Positions 61,502 to 64,000 of a stretch of DNA of 64,000 nt are shown here, piece by piece; position 1 is the first letter of the stretch; the number at the start of each line of letters is the position of its first letter. Source of the stretch: Aequoribacter fuscus (GTDB taxonomy: Bacteria; Pseudomonadota; Gammaproteobacteria; Pseudomonadales; Halieaceae). Made by a program: the position numbers and the translations under genes. Location: positions 3,031,393 to 3,095,392 of the forward strand of contig NZ_CP036423.1 of the NCBI RefSeq assembly GCF_009910365.1. The letters run 5' to 3'. The notes beneath the pieces were generated by a model. The model had not been told where the DNA came from. It ran no database searches and saw only the letters and a program-made list of their open reading frames with translations.

Positions 61502-63165
61502 TAGCGTTGAGGTGCTGAGTTCTCTATTTGCTTGGTAATAATGTATTGCTGTGTCATCGACAGCAAGTTATTGACTACCCAATACAGTACGAGGCCTGCA
61601 GGGAACCACAAGAAGAAAAACGTAAATACAATGGGTAGCCATTGCATCAATTTTGCTTGCATTGGATCTGGTGGTGGTGGATTCAGTTTCTGCATAAACC
61701 ACATGCTGGCGCCCATAAGAATTGGAAGCACGAAGTAAGGGTCCATAACAGAAAGGTCGTTAATCCATAAGGCAAATGGTGCATGGCGCAGTTCGACACT
61801 TTCCATCAGCGTCCAATAAAGAGCGATAAACACAGGCATTTGCACGAGAATGGGAAGGCATCCGCCCATGGGGTTGATTTTTTCCTTCTTATACAACTCC
61901 ATCATCGCTTGGCTTTGTTTTTGTTTGTCGTCCGCGTATTGTTCACGTATGTCAGCCATTTTGGGCTGTACGCGGCGCATATTAGCCATTGAGCGGTAGC
62001 TCGCTGCTGAAAGTTTGAAAAAAGCACCTTTAATGAGAACCGTTAGCAGAATGATAGCAACGCCCCAATTACCAACTAATCCGTGAATTTTTGTCAGCAG
62101 CCAGAAAAGAGGTTGTGCAATCCACCAAAGCCAGCCGTAATCGACGCTTAGCTCTAAGAATGGCGATATTTTCTCGAGGGTGTATTGATCTTTTGGCCCC
62201 ACGTACAGTTGTGCACTTGTGGTTGCCGTGGCTCCCGGAGCAACGACAGTAGCCGGGCTCAAAAACCCAGCGATATTGAAGCCGTCTTTGGTAACCCGGG
62301 TCGTATAGGTGTGTATTTTGTCTGGGTTGGGTATCCAAGCGCTTAAAAAGTAGTGCTGAATCAAGGCGATCCAACTGCCTTGTGTTTGTGCTTTGTAAGG
62401 CTCTTCCAGCATATCTTTGAAGTTGAATTTTTTGAATCGGTCATCGGCGTTGCTGGTCGCCGCACCTAAAAATGGCGCTAAGCCCATTCCAGAATTTTCG
62501 CTGGAGGGATCAGCTGAGCTATCCCGTTTCAACTGTCCAAATAAGTAGACGGTCTTCGATTTTACATCGCTATTAGAAAGCTGATAGTTGACATCAATTA
62601 AGTGGGTACCACGATTGAAGACAAACTCTTTGACTACGGAGAGGCCAGCGTTATCGGTATGATAAAGCTTTACTGAAAGGGTGGCTTGATCGTCCGCCAG
62701 TGCATAGTTTGCTTCTTCGCTTCGGTATTGAGCTCGGGCCTTACTGTCGACCCCATCTGGACCGATCAAGCCACTTTGTGCAACGTAAACACGTCGGGCA
62801 TTTTGTTCCAGTAAAACGAAAGGATTAGAAGGGTCGTCGATCTTAGCCAGGTAGTCGCGCAGGCCCGCGTAGACGATGTCTCCGCCTTGAAGGTCAATGG
62901 TAGCTACTAAGGTGTCGGTAGTGACGTTTATGACCCCTTGGTTTGTCGCGTTGGAAAGCCCTAGGGATGACTCATCAGAGGCGTCAATGATACTGGGAAT
63001 GTCAGAGCTGCTGTCATCTAAACTGACGGATTCGGACGGCGCAAAAGCTGGTGTCATGACAGCTTGCTGTTCAGTCGCCTTATCTTTAAAGATGACCCAT
63101 TCCGTCAGTAGCATCCATGAAAGAACGGCTATGGCGCCAATGAGTGCGTAGCGTTGAATGTCCAT
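61501..63165 (-). CDS. yidC: Membrane protein insertase YidC
   Basis: Inserts and folds inner-membrane proteins, including ATP synthase subunits a and c encoded nearby. 554 residues: N-terminal anchor (ALIGAIAVLSWMLLTEWVIF), large periplasmic beta domain (about 50-330), and the conserved five-helix insertase core with the Arg-containing groove near KGAFFKLSAASYRSMANMRR, and PMGGCLPILVQMPVFIALYW. Start: ATG 63165 gives the family N-terminus MDIQRYAL; a GTG at 63174 is in frame. 5 nt after yidD. Confidence 0.96.
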   Translation of the reverse strand: MDIQRYALIGAIAVLSWMLLTEWVIFKDKATEQQAVMTPAFAPSESVSLDDSSSDIPSIIDASDESSLGLSNATNQGVINVTTDTLVATIDLQGGDIVYAGLRDYLAKIDDPSNPFVLLEQNARRVYVAQSGLIGPDGVDSKARAQYRSEEANYALADDQATLSVKLYHTDNAGLSVVKEFVFNRGTHLIDVNYQLSNSDVKSKTVYLFGQLKRDSSADPSSENSGMGLAPFLGAATSNADDRFKKFNFKDMLEEPYKAQTQGSWIALIQHYFLSAWIPNPDKIHTYTTRVTKDGFNIAGFLSPATVVAPGATATTSAQLYVGPKDQYTLEKISPFLELSVDYGWLWWIAQPLFWLLTKIHGLVGNWGVAIILLTVLIKGAFFKLSAASYRSMANMRRVQPKMADIREQYADDKQKQSQAMMELYKKEKINPMGGCLPILVQMPVFIALYWTLMESVELRHAPFALWINDLSVMDPYFVLPILMGASMWFMQKLNPPPPDPMQAKLMQWLPIVFTFFFLWFPAGLVLYWVVNNLLSMTQQYIITKQIENSAPQR

Positions 63166-63170
63166 AGTGA

Positions 63171-63404
63171 TCACTTATTTACGGTTTGTTGAGTTTTTGG
63201 AACAGGGTCATACCCACCATCATGCCACGGATGGCATTTACCCAATCGTTGGGCAGTCAGTATTGATCCACGTAAAGCGCCGTGCTCGTGCAAGGCTTCG
63301 ATTGCATATTCAGAGCAGGTTGGATAGAAGCGGCAGTTTCGCCCTAAAAAGGGGCTTAAAAGCAAACGATACAGCTTTATAAAACTAATCAGCAACTGAC
63401 GCAT
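63171..63404 (-). CDS. yidD: Membrane protein insertion efficiency factor YidD
   Basis: A 77-residue peripheral membrane protein that assists YidC. The invariant core LLSPFLGRNCRFYPTCSEYA is present, followed by HGALRGSILTAQRLGKCHPW and GGYDPVP. ATG 63404 matches the family start (MRQLLISFIKLYRLL) and lies inside the 3' end of rnpA, overlapping by 20 nt. Confidence 0.94.
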   Translation of the reverse strand: MRQLLISFIKLYRLLLSPFLGRNCRFYPTCSEYAIEALHEHGALRGSILTAQRLGKCHPWHDGGYDPVPKTQQTVNK

Positions 63405-63798
63405 TGGCTTTACGATGTTCACTAACGTTTCGTGAGGCTTGAGTTTGCACTTTTTCAATCATTTTCGTAATTGCAATTCGTATAAACTTTGTGTCCAAGC
63501 TTCCAGCACCTGAGCGCGCCAACAATATCATGTCTAGAGGCAAAGCGCCCTCTTTTTGACACCGAAAAAGTTCGCGAGCTTGTCGTTTCACGCGATTGCG
63601 TCCAACAGCAGTTTTGATGTGTTTTTTTGCAATAACAAGGCCCAAACGCGACGTGTCGCCGAGGCTTGGTTTTGCGAGTAGCAGAAAGGATTGAGAGCTG
63701 GCTTTGAAGGGCGCGTTATCGAAAACGTGTTGATAATCGCTTTTGGTCAGCAATCGTTTGTGCCGACCAAAAGAGGAATCTTGCTTTGAATCGGTCAC
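63385..63798 (-). CDS. rnpA: Ribonuclease P protein component
   Basis: Protein subunit of RNase P, 137 residues. The RNR signature is KTAVGRNRVKRQARELFR; upstream FLLLAKPSLGDTSRLGLVIAKK is the conserved beta sheet. Between rpmH (24 nt upstream) and yidD (overlapping). Confidence 0.96.
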   Translation of the reverse strand: MTDSKQDSSFGRHKRLLTKSDYQHVFDNAPFKASSQSFLLLAKPSLGDTSRLGLVIAKKHIKTAVGRNRVKRQARELFRCQKEGALPLDMILLARSGAGSLDTKFIRIAITKMIEKVQTQASRNVSEHRKANASVAD

Positions 63799-63822
63799 AG
63801 AACCAAAGAAGGTCCGATACGA

Positions 63823-63957
63823 TTAAGCAGACAGACGCTTACGACCTTTAGCGCGACGACGGTTAATAAGCTGACGGCCTGACTTTGTAGCCATGCGAGC
63901 GCGAAAACCGTGAGTACGTTTGCGTTTTAAGACGCTTGGCTGAAAAGTTCTTTTCAT
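63823..63957 (-). CDS. rpmH: 50S ribosomal protein L34
   Basis: A 44-residue ribosomal protein: [20 protein letters not shown], then [20 protein letters not shown], then RLSA. This is the textbook L34 sequence. It heads rpmH-rnpA-yidD-yidC-mnmE; dnaA is expected on the opposite side, outside the window. Confidence 0.98.
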   Translation of the reverse strand: MKRTFQPSVLKRKRTHGFRARMATKSGRQLINRRRAKGRKRLSA

Positions 63958-63972
63958 GATTTACACCTAAAA

Positions 63973-63978
63973 AGTATA
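63973..63978 (-). promoter_or_regulatory. rpmH: Possible -10 of the rpmH promoter
   Basis: TATACT on the minus strand, 15 nt before the rpmH ATG. The -35 would fall at or beyond the window edge, so it cannot be judged. Confidence 0.3.
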
Positions 63979-64000
63979 TTGTTTAAGGCCAAAGACCCGT

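Overview
This window is core chromosome of a gammaproteobacterium. The evidence is synteny: the gmk-rpoZ-spoT-ridA...recG...rubredoxin-ubiC-ubiA block and the rpmH-rnpA-yidD-yidC-mnmE-mnmG-rsmG-parA-parB-atpIBEFHAGDC-glmU-glmS block are both laid out much as in Pseudomonas and its marine relatives. A large TonB-dependent receptor, a TRAP transporter and H+-type ATP synthase genes suit an aerobic, probably marine heterotroph of the Cellvibrionales kind; that placement is inference. I saw no rRNA or tRNA gene, insertion sequence, prophage, CRISPR array or defence island.

Layout. 1-879: 5' part of a LytS-type sensor kinase gene, cut by the window edge. 1049-1768: periplasmic SIMPL-domain protein. 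1765-15003 (minus strand): a seven-gene glycogen operon in transcription order malQ-glgB-glgX-glgP-glgC-pgm-glgA, with gaps of 2-20 nt. It covers activation of glucose-1-phosphate, polymerisation, branching, debranching, phosphorolysis and maltodextrin recycling. 15169-16797: S41-type lipoprotein protease, divergent from the glycogen operon across a region with a 19-bp palindrome. 16861-20332: gmk, rpoZ, spoT, ridA. 20385-23353: SDR-type epimerase and recG. 23350-24972: one reading frame joining two rubredoxins to rubredoxin reductase. 25104-27727: ubiC, ubiA and a DUF482 acyltransferase-like protein. 27724-29984: Baeyer-Villiger-type monooxygenase and yaaA. 30089-33541: a TRAP transporter whose permeases and binding protein are convergent and separated by a YciA-type thioesterase. 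33560-35707: uvrD.

35825-42303 is the most accessory part: a small periplasmic protein, a CNNM/CBS membrane protein, a carboxylesterase, a 2-hydroxyacid dehydrogenase, a likely 37-residue membrane peptide, a GFA-family protein, a 65-residue unknown and a TPR-sulfotransferase. 42350-44791 encodes a TonB-dependent receptor. 45103-48299 is glmU-glmS and 48417-55395 the complete atp operon, with a strong promoter and a strong terminator. 55502-59713 holds mnmG-rsmG-parA-parB.

59714-60118 has no gene. It is extremely AT-rich (about 22% GC over 59791-59940), carries two perfect DnaA boxes and looks like a replication-origin region. To its right mnmE, yidC, yidD, rnpA and rpmH run on the minus strand to the window edge; dnaA is expected just beyond.

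No dedicated new defence or biosynthetic system is evident. The most notable items are the triple rubredoxin-rubredoxin-reductase fusion, the mnmE/mnmG origin candidate with an apparent GC-skew flip, several operator-like palindromes, the split TRAP locus, and a run of convergent genes whose stop codons overlap or nearly touch.
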